DNA from: Gerris lacustris
Taxonomy: Eukaryota; Arthropoda; Insecta; Hemiptera; Gerridae
Reading direction: 5' to 3'
Assembly: GCA_951217055.1 (NCBI GenBank)
Contig: OX578277.1
Coordinates: 103,729,511-103,793,510, forward strand
DNA length: 64,000 nt
The position numbers and the translations under genes are program-made. The notes under the pieces are model-generated. The model saw only the letters and a program-made list of their open reading frames with translations. It was not told the origin of the DNA and made no database searches. Positions 50,955 through 63,512 of this stretch are shown here, piece by piece (position 1 is the first letter of the stretch; the number at the start of each line of letters is the position of its first letter).

Positions 50955-51645
50955 TGATACCGTGAGTTCGCCCTGCTCTCTCAATTGGCGCAAAGTCAAC
51001 CAGGTTATTCAAATCCCAGGTATGCGATTGGTTGTCCGAAGAGAGAGATCCGAACCAATCAGGTTCAAGCTTTTTCCCACGTTCCTATATAAGGAGCGCA
51101 AAATCGAAGCTAAGGCACACCGCATGCTCCGCAAGCCAAAAACAGTCTCAGAAACTCCGAGAGCCAGAGTGCGGCTCCGGCCCCTCTGGCAAACAGTCAA
51201 ACAACAGTGAAGCCAATAATCAACCACAGTCATTTACTCTTCTCCATCTCTCTCTTCAGGCTCCCACTCCATCCTGGGACCTCGGCCTCTCGAGAACCTT
51301 CACTCTCAACTCTGCTTGTTTGTTGTCTTCACCTTCCCATCTCTCTACTCTTCGGGTGCAGTCCTTTCCGCTGTGAATGGCTCCCTTGCGCTGTCTCTAA
51401 GGAATTACTAGCGCTTGGAAGGGAAACCGACCTTGCGCTGTCCTTAGAGAATTTAGCGCTTGGGATCTGTTGGCAGTGGAAGGAGAGTTTGTCTGGCGGC
51501 TTACTGCGCTGGCCTAGCGGCATTAGCGAGGTAAGTCACAGGGAACTCCCACTGCATCCCGAAGAATCCCTAAACGGTCCTTTTCAGGACCACATCAAGT
51601 TTGTTTCGCCGCAGATACATCGCGACCCACTTTCGCGCCGTATCA
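50955..51645 (+). mobile_element. Solo LTR with histone stem-loop (right, in H3/H4 promoter)
   Basis: 691 bp, TGATACCGTGAG to GCCGTATCA, flanked by the 4-bp duplication ATTC (50951-50954 and 51646-51649). The mirror arm holds the uninterrupted site within GAATTC at 24493-24498, so the ends are exact. It shares with 15720-16407 the paired CCAAT boxes, TATATAAGG near 51089 and the GAG|GTAAGT donor match near 51531, and carries a perfect histone stem-loop at 51576-51591. Confidence 0.95.
51576..51591 (+). terminator. Histone-type stem-loop inside solo LTR (right)
   Basis: GGTCCTTTTCAGGACC preceded by AAAC and followed by ACA, on the same strand as the H3 gene 255 bp downstream. Confidence 0.9.
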
Positions 51646-51806
51646 ATTCCAGCTCTTTATATAGTGTCGGGAGGAAATACGCGATTTCCATTAGTTCTTG
51701 GTAGGACTCCTGTTTCACCAATGGGATTGAAGGAAAATATTGAGCCTCTATATATATTTTTCTGATTTCCTACAGACACATACTGAACCTCAAACAATTC
51801 GACTGA

Positions 51807-52256
<450 letters not shown>

Positions 52257-52286
52257 GAAGTCAACGTGTCGACATCAATTCAAAAC

Positions 52287-52302
52287 GGTCCTTTTCAGGG
52301 CC
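52287..52302 (+). terminator. Histone 3' stem-loop of outer right H3 (wobble variant)
   Basis: GGTCCTTTTCAGGGCC, identical to the left partner, with a U-G third pair. Confidence 0.9.
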
Positions 52303-52850
52303 ACCAAAATTTCGGGCTCACTCTTTTTGGCTGGCATATTTGGTCTTTGATCTCTGTCCTTGATTAAATCGCAATTGAACACATTGTAAGTAATTTCCTA
52401 TGATTAATAATTGTTACTATGCTATTGATACTAGATTAAATAATATTAAGGGAATCTTTATTATATGCTGTTACTTTCCCAAACTGCATGATTGTAACTA
52501 TTAAATTAAAATTTAAAAAAATAATCCACGTTGACAAAACACTACTTATGATGTATAACAATTACAAAACCTTTTTGAAAAGTTCCAGTACAGTGGTTGA
52601 CATTACTAATATGTATAATACACCCACCCTTTACAGGATTGCAACAACTTGCTAGTGAAATTTAGATTTTTTTTTTTTTGGAGGATTCCAAAATATAAAT
52701 CTTTATTTAAATACGGTGAGCAGATACGGCTTTAAAAGTTATGAAAAATTAAATAAATAGGAAATAAAGGGATTCGATCTCATGCCTTGGACATATTATG
52801 GTTAAATGCAATAATCCAGACTTGAGTTCAAATCATATTATATATAATAT

Positions 52851-52994
52851 ACAATGTGTCCCAAGTTAGAGAATCCAAGAGGAAACATTTTCTTATTTTT
52901 GGGTTTTCGAAAAAAATCATTCTTTATAAAAACTCATTTTTGTTCTGAAACCTCTAAAATTGGTAATTTTTTCTGTATCTTGTGCGCAGGGTGT
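52851..52994. repeat. Dispersed repeat, right copy
   Basis: Mirror of 23149-23292. Confidence 0.6.
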
Positions 52995-53971
52995 TCGGTT
53001 TCTTTAATTTTCTACGAGACTTTCAATATACATACATATTATATATGATTGTATGGTAAAATCAAAGCAAAGGATAAGAGGAGCAAAAATAAATGCAGAC
53101 AACCTAGACTAGAAACGATACTCAAACAAACTGACTGGATTACTCTATAAACAATCGCTAACACACAGGAAGCTATGAATGCATTCATACAGACAATAGC
53201 AATAGAGCGACATTTATAATACATAAATGTCGCATACATAACGCAGGAACAGAATCTAAAATAATTTACGTAATTTGCAAGTGGCTTGCTAAAATCAAAA
53301 AAGAATTGAGGGGTAAAATACGTAAAAGTTTAGAAAAGCAGCCCTTCTATACCAGAAGGGTAAACCGTTCCATAAACCGTTTCCATTACCTCCTCCTTTA
53401 TTGGCGTGGACTTTTGAACGGACCTGCTCTATCGAACCTGCTTTTTCAAATGTACTCGTACGATCACTAAAATAAGAAATTGGTCACAAGTCACAAGAGT
53501 TCCAATACTTAATGCAATAATAAAAAACGGAGGATACATTAATTAAACGAAACTAACACCTGCACATGACTGAGGAAAAAAGACAGTGAAGCAAGATTCG
53601 GCCCGACAAAACTCAAAACTTTCTTACAATATTCATATTGGTACTGAATCTAAATTAAAAAATATCGTATTTAAGTCATCTATGTTCAAACATGATACAC
53701 AAATATTTTGTAGTAACAGAAGGTGGTTGTTTACACAGACCTGTTCGTTTTTCAGCGGAGCAACATTTTTTTTTATTCAATTTCTCGGAAACTAGATTTT
53801 TTCCCGGGATACATGACAATTGGTATTTTAAGTGGACTGCACTTAACACATTTTTAACCGTCGGAACCGTTATTGAGAAGAAACTCATTCTGAACGGATA
53901 CCCAACATTTAATCGAAAGCGGACCTGTATAGTTTAAGACATTTCAACAAGTATGGCAAAATACAAAAATA

Positions 53972-55287
53972 CAGGGTGATTCAGGAAATCCCGCCATTTT
54001 CAACATTGAATAAATCAGTGAAAAATTAATGTAATGGGACAAAATGTCAATAGACAATTTCAATGTCATTCGATTAGGTTTATTAACAATATCGACAAAC
54101 AATAAATCATTGAAATTTATGTGTGAAACGCACTGAGCATCTGGGGAAAATTGCCCATCGTGTTATGCAACATTTCACTCGGAATTGCGATGATGGCAAT
54201 GGCATGACCCTTACGGGAAACTTTCGGCGATGTTCATTCAAGAGCCGTATGAGGTTGGCTGTTAAAACCATAAATATGGTTAGAGGAGGTTGACTGTTTC
54301 TTCGCAGTTCTGGCCGAAGAAAAATTTCTCAACATTGCCATATACAGTTGTGAAGTCACCGTGACGGTTCAATCGCTTTCTTCAAAAAAAAAAAAAAAAA
54401 AAGAATAGAGCAGCCCAACAACGCCAAATCTCGCGATTGCACACCATACCGTGACTTTTTTGAATATGCTAAGGCCATCCTTGGCATTCTTGAGCTTCAT
54501 TATTATTATTTTGATTTTTCATACTCGTACATAATTAAATTTAAGTTAGCAACCGTTAAAGTATAGATAGGAGAGAGTTAGTGAGGTATGGTCTAAAGAA
54601 AAAACATTGTTTAACCCACTAGTTTCGTAAAATATATTTACATCATCAGGGTTAACACATAAGGACAAAATACGAGACTATAATATAAGTTTCTCTTCTC
54701 CTTTCTAGTCTTGCCTTTCGATTTTTCAATAGAGTCTAATTTATAGTTAACCTAAGGAGCAATATATATTTTTGTTGTTTTAGTTTTTAAGTGTTTTTGG
54801 TAATATCTTTAAGTTAAGGAAACCAACCACCTTTTTACCCATACCTTAATTTACAACCTTTATCTGGTCACTTACTGTTAATCCTTTCATCTCCATTTTG
54901 TTCACCACCCTTCTGTTCCTCTAACTCTAACTAATCCAATCCTTAAACTCTGTTTTCTTCAATCTTACTTAGCTATATTCCAAACTTTACCATGAAACTT
55001 ATATTATAGCCTCGTATTTTGTCCTTATTTGTTAACCCTGATGATATATACTACCCTGTAAATATATTTTACGAAACTAGTTGGTTAAACAATGTTTTTT
55101 CATTAGCATTAGACCATACCTCACTAACTCTCTCCTATCTCGTACATAATTTCCATGATTTCTTGTCTGTCGATACAGTTAATAAAATTGCGTAACCTAC
55201 TCAAACTGTTGATTTTTTTTTTCTTTACCATAATTTCTTGTTGATAATTTCAATGTTGCAAATGACGGGTTTTTCCAAATCAACCGG
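53972..55287 (-). mobile_element. Tc1/mariner (IS630-like) element remnant, right copy
   Basis: Mirror of 20856-22171, including the fold-back (54566-55139) and the decayed transposase. Confidence 0.65.
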
Positions 55288-55685
55288 TATATTGTGGTTA
55301 GACCATTATAGATTTTTTTTTTTTTTTTCTTTAAATTAAACCACCAGTGTGTTTTTATTTAAGGGTGTACTGGGGGTAGGAGCTATTTTTCTGTGAAGAT
55401 GAGAGAAAACGACAGCATATTTTGACATTTTTACAGCATTTGACGTGAGCACATTAATAATGTTTGAAATTATAACAGCTTCAAACAGGGCTGTGGCTGT
55501 GAAGAGTTCCTAATCTTAATCAATTCATCTAAAGAAAAAAAGGTTTAATCATTGGTCAATCCCACGAAGCAGCGTAAACGTAGGAATTCAAATTCAATAG
55601 CCCGCTCTAAACTTTAATCGATTCCGAATTTCCAGCAGGTTTAGGAATACTATATTGAATATTAGATCTGGTGATGATGAGTTTT

Positions 55686-55689
55686 AGAT
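55686..55689. other. Empty target site of the gag-only element
   Basis: Single AGAT (ATCT on the other strand) where the left arm carries the 2862-bp element between two copies. It shows precise integration. Confidence 0.9.
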
Positions 55690-56184
55690 GAGATTAGAGT
55701 AGCCATTCCATTCCCTCAAGCGAACATTCCGTAAGGTTGTGGTTACACGTTTGGTGGTTGTGCACTCAGTAAACTCCTTCTTGAGACTTTAGTGTATGTT
55801 TTCTTTCTTCTTTATCTTCTTATTTTCTTCTTCCTCTTTCTTTTTAGTTGTGTCGCAAATTGGTAGTTACACACCAAGGACCGTTATTATAAATTATAAT
55901 AAATAATATCATATAATTATAGTACTTAACAATTCCTGGTTACACATTGTGGTGTTATTTTATTGTGGGTTTCAGTAGGTCGGACTACACACGGAAATGA
56001 ATTAGTCTTCAGGCCCCTTGCAACCTCGTAAGAGCTCTTCCATTTATTTATTAAATCATAACCTAGAAATTACATTCCCGGTAAAATTATAGATGTCGAC
56101 GTTACAATTGTATATGCATATTTGATGTTGGTATTCACTGAAAATAAAAGGAGACGACAAAATACAAAGTTAGTTATACACGAT

Positions 56185-56424
56185 TTAAGGAGTAAATGCA
56201 CACGGCGATGCCGAACGAGTTTGACAGTTTTTATCGATTTGCCCGGAACTAAAAACCCATAAAACATCCTTATAAACAAACTTAGTTTTAACGTCCGAGT
56301 AATTGGAACGAAGTAAATCATTAATATGCCAGCGAAACTCCGCAGTATGTAAACTTATGAAACCAGGTAAGCGTAAGGAATGCGAATACTTATAATAGTA
56401 GTTGGACATGTCGAACGGGATCAA
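56185..56424 (-). CDS. Unidentified small open frame, right copy
   Basis: Mirror of 16853-17092 with one residue changed (Gln to Pro) near the C-terminus. The sequence upstream of it, including the alternative ATG of the left arm, is replaced from 56433 by a retroelement fragment. No family recognised; its status as a gene is doubtful. Confidence 0.15.
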   Translation of the reverse strand: MIPFDMSNYYYKYSHSLRLPGFISLHTAEFRWHINDLLRSNYSDVKTKFVYKDVLWVFSSGQIDKNCQTRSASPCAFTP

Positions 56425-56432
56425 TTTTTCTG

Positions 56433-56835
56433 CAGCTTGTGCTATCGTCGAAGACTCCTTCGCCCCTTCAGCCAGCGCTCACTTCACCACCTCCTGTCTC
56501 TTTTCTGCCAGGCCCTGACCCGCATCCACCTGACCCTGTCCCTCCACCACCTGACCCTGTCCTTCCATCACCGGACACTGTCATCTTAACACAGCCCGCA
56601 GCCATACAGCATCCTGAACTTCCGCCGCAGCCGTCGCCACTCATCCCACCTAAACGTGCCTCCCAGCCAGTGCTCTCTCCGCAGCTCGCACCCGTCATCA
56701 CTCCTTACTATCTATTGTATGTAAAGTTATTGTATTTTAATTCCAATAAACTGTTTGGACACTGGAGTGCACAGGCGAGTGGCACATCGCGGCTTTCTTA
56801 CAAGAGGTGTTTTCTGTCTGGGGTGTTGGGGGAGT
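56433..56835 (+). pseudogene. Gag-like 3' fragment of the histone-mimic element
   Basis: Corresponds to 18051-18664 in reverse complement, but is about 210 bp shorter because the DPVPPPP repeat block has contracted. The open frame reads PSPLQPALTSPPPVSFLPGP, then VITPYYLLYVKLLYFNSNKL, then leaves the original frame after SAQASG. The N-terminal capsid part is absent. It ends at the purine tract before the LTR. Confidence 0.85.
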
Positions 56836-57294
56836 TGATACCGCCCGACTCAAGCCAGAAAACACCTAGTTTTGTTAAACCATCATTCAATAGGCCGGGC
56901 CAATGAGAAGCGAGCTTTTCCCGTCCCGAGCTCTCTCATTGGTCCTTGCCCCTCTCTTTCGCCTATTGAATTCCTATATATACCCTACCCAGCAAGGCAG
57001 AAGATAGACCCGTCCTGAGCTTCTTCCAAGCTCAGAGACCTCCTCCTGAGCTTCATCAAAGCTCAGAGGCCACCCGAACTCCACCACTCTACTGCCACTC
57101 CAGTCGCCCAGACCTCAAGCTCACACCGTGTTGTCTTTGACTTGAGACCCTGACCCTTCATCGACACCCAAACGGTCCTTTCCAGGACCACCAGCACCCC
57201 TACCACCTTGGCCTTCGACCTACCAGGCCCAACGGTCCTTTGCAGGACCATCATCACCCCCGTGACACGGCCCTCCACAAACCAGGCCGTATCA
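56836..57294 (+). mobile_element. LTR of histone-mimic gag element (right arm)
   Basis: 459 bp, same termini and length as 17592-18050, with a few substitutions. CCAAT, ATTGG and CCTATATATACC are kept. The two stem-loops are at 57174-57189 and 57234-57249. It is flanked on the left by 3' internal sequence and on the right by 5' internal sequence of the same element, an order expected from tandem copies or a one-LTR circle. Confidence 0.92.
57174..57249 (+). terminator. Tandem histone-like stem-loops in right LTR
   Basis: GGTCCTTTCCAGGACC and GGTCCTTTGCAGGACC, as in the left LTRs, so the two loop variants are stable features of the family. Confidence 0.85.
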
Positions 57295-57512
57295 TATTGG
57301 CGGCCCAACGTGGGGCACGCACATCCACCCACGCTCTGCTAGTCGAACATCACTTCTGGGAGTGTAAAACCCAGTGGCGCCCATCATGAACTGTCCACAC
57401 CATTCATCAGCCCCTCTTCAGCAATCTCCGCATGGGTACCCTCATCTACCGTACGGATACCCCACCTATGGTTATCCACCATACGGTTATCCGTATCACC
57501 ACCCGCCTTGGC
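57295..57512 (+). mobile_element. 5' internal fragment of gag element
   Basis: Starts with the candidate primer site TTGGCGGCCCAAC, then the gag leader and the first codons (ATGAACTGTCC at about 57386). It breaks off in the Pro/Tyr-rich region and is fused to an inverted solo-LTR fragment. Confidence 0.85.
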
Positions 57513-57996
57513 CTCGCTAATGCCGCTAGGCCAGCGCAGTAAGCCGCCAGACAAACTCTCCTTCCACTGCCAACAGATCCCAAGCGCTAAATTCTCCAAG
57601 GACAGCGCAAGGTCGGTTTCCCTTCCAAGCGCTAGAAATTCCTTAGAGACAGCGCAAGGGAGCCATTCACAGCGGAAAGGACTGCACCCGAAGAGTAGAG
57701 AGATGGAAGGTAAAGACAACAAACAAACAGAGTTGAGAGTGGCTTCACTGTTGTCTGACTGTTTGCCAGAGGGGCCGGAGCCGCTCTCTGGCTCTCGTGG
57801 CTTCTTGCTTGGTGGAGCTGTTTAGCTTTCGTGTGTCTTAGCTTCGATTTTGCGCTCCTTATATAGGAACGTGGGAAAAAGCTTGAACCTGATTGGTTCG
57901 GATCTCCCTCTTCGGACAACCAATCGCATACCTGGGATTTGAATAACCTGGTTGACTTTGCGCCAATTGAGAGAGCAGGGCGAACTCACGGTATCA
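57513..57996 (-). mobile_element. Truncated solo-type LTR abutting the H1 pseudogene
   Basis: Sense is minus, running away from H1. The 5' terminus (TGATACCGTGAG) lies at 57996, immediately before the H1 ATG at 57997. About 90 bp are missing internally compared with 15720-16407, and its 3' part, including the stem-loop, is lost at 57513, next to the GAG|GTAAGT donor position. Confidence 0.85.
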
Positions 57997-58617
57997 ATGA
58001 CTGACTCGGCTGCTGCAGTACAGGGTGTTGCCCCTGTGTCGGCTTCCCCGAAGAAAGCCAAAGCCAGCGCTGCTTCCAAGAAGAAGGCCTCCTCCGGCTC
58101 GGCTGCCTCCAAAAAGCCGACCCACCCTCCCACGGCTAAAATGGTCGTGACAGCGATCGCCGCCTTGAAGGAGAGGGGTGGCTCTTCCAACCAAGCCATC
58201 AAAAAGTACATCTCCACTACTTACAAGATCGATGCAGAGAAACTTGCACCGTTCATCAAGTAGTACCTCAAATCGGCCGTCGCCGCCGGTACGCTTCTCC
58301 AGACCAAAGGCAAAGGAGCGTCAGGCTCATTCAAGCTAGCCAAGGCAGCTTCCGAAGGCGCACCCGCTAAAAAGACTCGTGTCCCCAAAGCTGCCTCTGA
58401 GAAGAAGAAGAAGGCCAAGCCTGCTGGTAGTCCGAAAAAGGCCGCTATCAAGAAGAAAGCAACCGCACCCAAGGCAAAGAAAACAACAAAAACTCCTACC
58501 AAACCTAAGGCACCCAAAGCGAAAAAGGCCACCGTCAGCAAAAAGGCATTCACGGTCAAGAGGTCTCCAGCTAAGCCCAAGAAGGCCGCGGCCCCCAAGA
58601 AAGCATCAAAGAAGTAG
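57997..58617 (+). pseudogene. H1: Linker histone H1 pseudogene (outer right copy)
   Basis: Mirror of 14894-15514 with the same 207-codon length and no indels, but codon 89 (Lys in FIKKYL of the globular domain) is TAG at 58261-58263. It also has changes in the tail (a Ser to Phe and a Lys to Arg near 58549-58563). The truncated product would lose the last part of the globular domain and the whole basic tail. The 5' untranslated region is replaced by an inverted LTR fused at the ATG. The histone stem-loop at 58648-58663 is still perfect, suggesting recent inactivation. Confidence 0.93.
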
Positions 58618-58647
58618 GTTATCATCATTCACCCTTCAATGTTGAAC

Positions 58648-58663
58648 GGTCCTTTTCAGGACC
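58648..58663 (+). terminator. Histone 3' stem-loop of H1 pseudogene
   Basis: GGTCCTTTTCAGGACC, unchanged. Confidence 0.93.
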
Positions 58664-58715
58664 ACCAACTCTTTGTCTCGATGGTTCTTATGTGACGTGG
58701 TAATTCGTTACTAAT

Positions 58716-58822
58716 ATAATAAAGGGTGGGAAACGGACATCCTTTGAATAATCAGATCTTCGGCAAATTTGTATATAAAATATAGTAACAGAGAGCTTAA
58801 ATAATGCCTAAAACAGTGGGTC
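58716..58822. mobile_element. IS630/mariner-like terminal fragment, right copy
   Basis: Mirror of 14689-14795, similar to the element end at 63513-63640. Confidence 0.6.
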
Positions 58823-60273
58823 AAGTATGAATGAGAACAGGGTTTCTTTTTGGCGCTGATGTACCTAAGTAATACGACTCATCTCAGTATGTAAATGTGA
58901 TTAATATCCCTGAGATTAACTACGTATTAAGACAAATCTAATATACAGAAGAACGATACTCCTTTGTCCCAAAGTTCTTGGGACTAAGTATTTAAGTATC
59001 CCTTTGACTTTTTCAGATAATTCGACAAAGAGGTTTTAATACTCTTATACATAGGAGAAAGTACATTTCCATGTCTAAATAACTATTAAGACAAAGGGAT
59101 ATTTAGGAAAGAGCATGCCTCGTCACACCAGGATCCACTCTTGCTCAGAGCGTAATCGCACTATTTTTTCCGAGATAAGCGTAATTATTTAATTGATCTT
59201 TTTTGGTGCACACAATGTAAAGTATTATGTAGAAAAGTTCTGCCTTAAATCTTTTAAAAAGAGAAGTGAATCTAAAAATGCTAAGTAAGACTTCGTACAA
59301 ACTTTGATGGAACTTAAAAACAAAGAGAAAATTGACGACGTACAATATGGGACCAAAGAAGACGACTTCTTAAAAAGCCTATGTTGCGAAAATTCGATTT
59401 TTATGGATTTACTCGTTTTAAGGTCCCCTGAGTCCAAAATAGTGATTTTTGAAAAATGTCTGTCTGTCGTCTGAGCAGAAGCGTGGAGCCTAAACTACTG
59501 GGCTGATTTTGACGAAATTTGGCATACATGTTCAGAAAAATCATACCCCGAGGTGAAATCGAGAAATTAATTTTAGCTCCAAATTTGGGGGGCACCATCC
59601 CCCAAAAACCCTGAAGATACGTGGAAAAACATTACTTCTCGAAAACGGTTCCGACGATTCTGATTAAAAAATTCTAAAAATTTAGTACATTTAAATACGA
59701 ATCTAATAAGCCGTTTTCCGAGATATTGATGAAAATAAATCTGATTTGGTTGGAAATCGAAAACAATCACCTGTTGAACACATTTTACATAATACATAAT
59801 ATGTGATGTTAACATATTATGTGAGTTAACATATCATGTTAAGTGGCTGTATCATTAAAGCGATCCTAATGCTATAAATATTTAATATTAAGCAAATTAA
59901 AATTAACTGTTAATCGTGATGAGTTTATAGTTTAAAAGAATAAAATAAACAAACACATAATTCATAGATTTAATAATAAGTTTAATTTAATAAGTTGCGT
60001 TCGGCGCTCGAGGTCACAAACTTGGATTATTTATTAGGCTCACATCATAAAAAAGTCTGTAAAAAATCAGAACTACCGGATTTGACGCAAGCTGTGGTCT
60101 ATAAAGTTACTGGACTATTAAATAGAGGGTCGAAACGTCTCACAATAAAAGAAATAAAAATCAAATAGTTTTTTATTTTTAAATACACCTTAAAAATCCA
60201 TCAAAACTTGAATTAAATTTTACAATTTAAAGAAGGTGTTTAATTTAACAACGTTTGTCGAAGAAATAAATTA

Positions 60274-60432
60274 TTATTCAAATGTATTGCCACATACTTC
60301 TGCGCAAATTTCGATTATATTTATGAATTCTTTACAAGCCTTGTGAACTTGCTCAAGGAGAAAATCGGCAGTGGTCAGTTTAATTATTTCCTTTAATTCT
60401 TCCAAGCTATTATCCACTTGCTTCTTCTCACA
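60274..60432 (-). CDS. Candidate 3'-terminal exon, unidentified gene
   Basis: The minus strand has 52 sense codons and a TAA directly after a plausible splice acceptor (ATTAACAAG|TGTGAG, with a CTAAC-type branch point near 60476). The product (CEKKQVDNSLEELKEIIKLT, ADFLLEQVHKACKEF, IEICAEVCGNTFE) is helical, charged and Cys-containing, and its codon use is unlike the AT-rich surroundings. I recognise no family. Upstream exons would lie at higher coordinates; I could not find them. It may be a real gene end or chance. Confidence 0.35.
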   Translation of the reverse strand, partial: CEKKQVDNSLEELKEIIKLTTADFLLEQVHKACKEFINIIEICAEVCGNTFE

Positions 60433-60683
60433 CTTGTTAATTATAAAAATCCAAAGAAAATTATTTATTGTAGTTAGCTTATTGCTTATTTTTAGAAAAC
60501 AAACAAAAATTTTATATTTCAGAAAATTAACTAAATTAATAATTCATAAAATAGATTAAAATTTAAAATTGTTACGTTTTTTTGCAATTCTGAACCACTT
60601 TTCTTTAATAACATTTTTCGATACCATCAAAAATAAGGGTAGTTTACTCTTGGTCATATCTTAAAATTTTCAAAAAATAAAAC

Positions 60684-60828
60684 ATCCTGTACACAAAATC
60701 AGGAAAATTTTATCATTTTCAGAGGTTTAAGAACAAGCAGGAGTTTTTATAAAGAATGACCTTTTATCGAAAACCCAAAATTAAGAAAATTTTTCCTCTC
60801 GGATTCTTTATCTTTGACACACTGTATA
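60684..60828. repeat. Dispersed repeat, third copy
   Basis: Diverged match to 23149-23292 outside the palindrome. Confidence 0.6.
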
Positions 60829-62797
60829 ATAAGGTCAATAAAAATTCAATTACAATGGAAGTAATCAGTTTTTAATATGAGCACCAAAATTCGAGAAAAT
60901 ATCAAGGTTTTTGTTAATAGAATTTTTTTTTAATGACTTTTAAAGCCATCTACCAGAAAGAATTGTGAACGAAAAAAAAGTCATCGGCCCTACATTATCA
61001 CTTCCAGCCTTCCCCTCATCAAGAAAATGAATGAACCCTTAAACATAAAAAAAAAAAAAATAAATAAAAAAAAAAAATTATTTGGTTTGGTCTTTAAGTA
61101 AAAATGTACTTGTGATAACAGGGTACACTATCAAAAACACCTATTTAGGCATTAAAGGGCGCTGGAGGGACAAAATTAAAAAAAAAAAAACTATCAGCGT
61201 CACTTCAAACCCTACAATATAGGCTAGTTAGTTCTTTTTGATAAAAATATCGCCTGTACAAGAATACTGTAGTGAAATCAGATTGTGTACATATTTCATA
61301 TGTAGGGTAAGGTATTAGGGCAAAGCGGATTATCAGCTGTTTAAAGGAGGAAAGGGGGCTAGAATACTACCTTAAGGCACGCCTGCAAAGATGGGAAAGG
61401 AATGGGAGACAGAGGATCCTTGAGATCTATCTTTAAAGTATGAGGGGGAAAGGACTGGTTGGGGGAAGGATTCTCTTGAGTTTCCACAGACGAAACCCTA
61501 ATTGGCAATTGGTAATCTGGAAGAAATACATTATGGAATTATATGCAGGGGCGTAGCCAGGCCCGGACTTTTAAGTGAATGGCGCCCTGGGCTGCTCTCA
61601 GCTTTGGCCCCCCCCCCCCCCTATATATATATAACATATATTATATATAATATATATTATATTAATTATTATTAAAAATCTCAACAAAGCAAACCTTGAG
61701 GATGGGAGCTAAGGCTCTATTTTATGAATTAGAAAAAAAAAATGAAAACAAAAAAAATAACTAAAATTATGAAATACACACATACCAAATTAAAAAAAAA
61801 TAAATTAAATGAAATAAAAAAATAAATGAAAAATAAAAATACAGTAAAACTTTGATTAAATATTTTTGATGGTCATCACAAAAAAAACGTCAATAAAGAT
61901 AAAACATTTCTAATTTACACTACACCTCTGTTTGAAACTATAAATTGGATAAATGGATTCGTCGAAGGTGTAATAATTTAAAGCAGACTCTTTTAGTTCA
62001 TTATGAAACGTTTCGACTCATAAGAATCGCCTTTAAATGTTATAAAAATGTCTAATCAAGTCTTTTTTTAACGTCAAATTTTAAATAATTTATTCCTTTT
62101 TAAGATGTTAATTGTCATGTAAGCTTAAACTATTTATGTATAAATATTGTTTTTAATCTAATTTCTATCAAGACGATCTCCACTAATACTAATGGAGGCA
62201 AAGGAACAAACCTACACCAACTATTGGTCATTTATAAAAATACATTTTGACTGAAGATGAATCTTATGAGTCAAAACGTTTTATAGTTAATTATAAGAAT
62301 CTTCGTTAAATATTAAACCTTTAACAAAACCATTAGCGACCGAATTTATAGAAAAAAAATTACTGGAAATTTTAAAAAACCATACCTAAAAGGGACTTTA
62401 AAAAAAACAATTGTTGAATGCGGAAAAGCGTTAAAACAGGGTTTCACTGGTTATTGGGTATATAAAAAAAAATAAGTACTTTAAAATTATTGAACTAAAG
62501 GAACATTAACTTGGCTAGGCATTTTTAATTATTTAAAAGATGTTTTCCTTAATTTTAATTTAGCAAAATTTGCTATAACTTCAGAAAAGTTTGTTTTAAG
62601 AGTTATATCATGCTCAGAACTTTTTTTTAGTTTAAAAGATGTCTTCGAATTTTTTTTTTTTTTTTAGTAAAATTATGTCTTTGAAAATTTTGCGCCCCCA
62701 AAATCTGGCGCCCTGGGCCAAAAATCCCAAATTAAACTTTTAATTGACTGTTATACAGAATATGAAAAAAAAAAAAATGAATAATATAAGAAACATT
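60829..62797. other. AT-rich region with repeat fragments
   Basis: No gene defined. Contains many A/T runs. A CAGGGGCGTAGCCAGG end near 61546 resembles a hAT terminus, followed by a C run. GGCGCCCTGGGC tracts occur near 61585 and 62709, but no matching right end or target duplication was found. Confidence 0.5.
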
Positions 62798-62802
62798 TTT
62801 AT

Positions 62803-62994
62803 TCATATGGGTTTTAAGTTTTTTACACTGTAGGACTGGTTGGATATGAGCTCTTCAGGTGTACTAAGCTTCTTGTTTATCTTGGCTATTCTCAGGTCGA
62901 TGTGTTCAATGATGTCTTTAGACAGTTCGTCCACGGTCGTAAACCTCGTTTTCTCAGAACTAAATATGTCCGTCACGAATCTTAGAACTTGTCC
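62803..62994 (-). CDS. Candidate 3'-terminal exon, unidentified gene
   Basis: The minus strand reads an open 63-codon exon followed by TGA, starting right after a good acceptor (TTTGTCTTTGTTAG|GGACAAG). Segments are GQVLRFVTDIFSSEKTRFTT, DELSKDIIEHIDLRIAKINK and STPEELISNQSYSV. AATAAA overlaps the stop codon (62798-62803), a compact 3' end. Balanced codon use and lack of stops support coding. The rest of the gene would lie beyond 63000 or outside the window. I do not recognise the protein. Confidence 0.5.
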   Translation of the reverse strand, partial: GQVLRFVTDIFSSEKTRFTTVDELSKDIIEHIDLRIAKINKKLSTPEELISNQSYSVKNLKPI

Positions 62995-63512
62995 CTAACA
63001 AAGACAAATTATTATTTTTTTTTTTTTCAATAAGCATAAAGAACAAAGCAATAATAAGCATAATATCATCTAAAGAACTATCTTCAAACATACAAATTGT
63101 TGTCATAGAAAACAGTAAATTTGAAAGTGCTGCTCCACAGTAAATAAAAACATTGTATATAGATATATTCAATTAAATTGTAAATGAATAATAACATAGA
63201 TATCATATTAACTAATGAAATATTTATTTCTCTAATAAGCATCTAAATGGTTCGTTTAGGAAAAGTGAGTACAGAACTCTTAGGGCCTCTTCACACGGGG
63301 TGATATGAATGCGATAAAATGTTGATGATACAGGCAATATCGCTGATCAAAACATCGATCCACACACAGAGAAGTAGACCTTTTTATACTATTAACTAAA
63401 CTTTATTGTTTTATTGCTACTGTATTCTCGAGCTCAGTTTCGTAAGCCAACCAATATTTTTTATATTTTGTTTATTTCAACACATTTCTTATTCCTAGAT
63501 TTATAATAATAT

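Noticed and set aside
57505..57520. Junction of LTR and gag fragment as a retrotransposed splice product
   Set aside because: The LTR side ends near a donor site, but the gag side lacks a preceding AG and lies in antisense orientation, so end joining is simpler.
61546..62735. Complete hAT element starting CAGGGGCGTAGCCAGG
   Set aside because: The right inverted end and target duplication could not be found; only fragments are supported.
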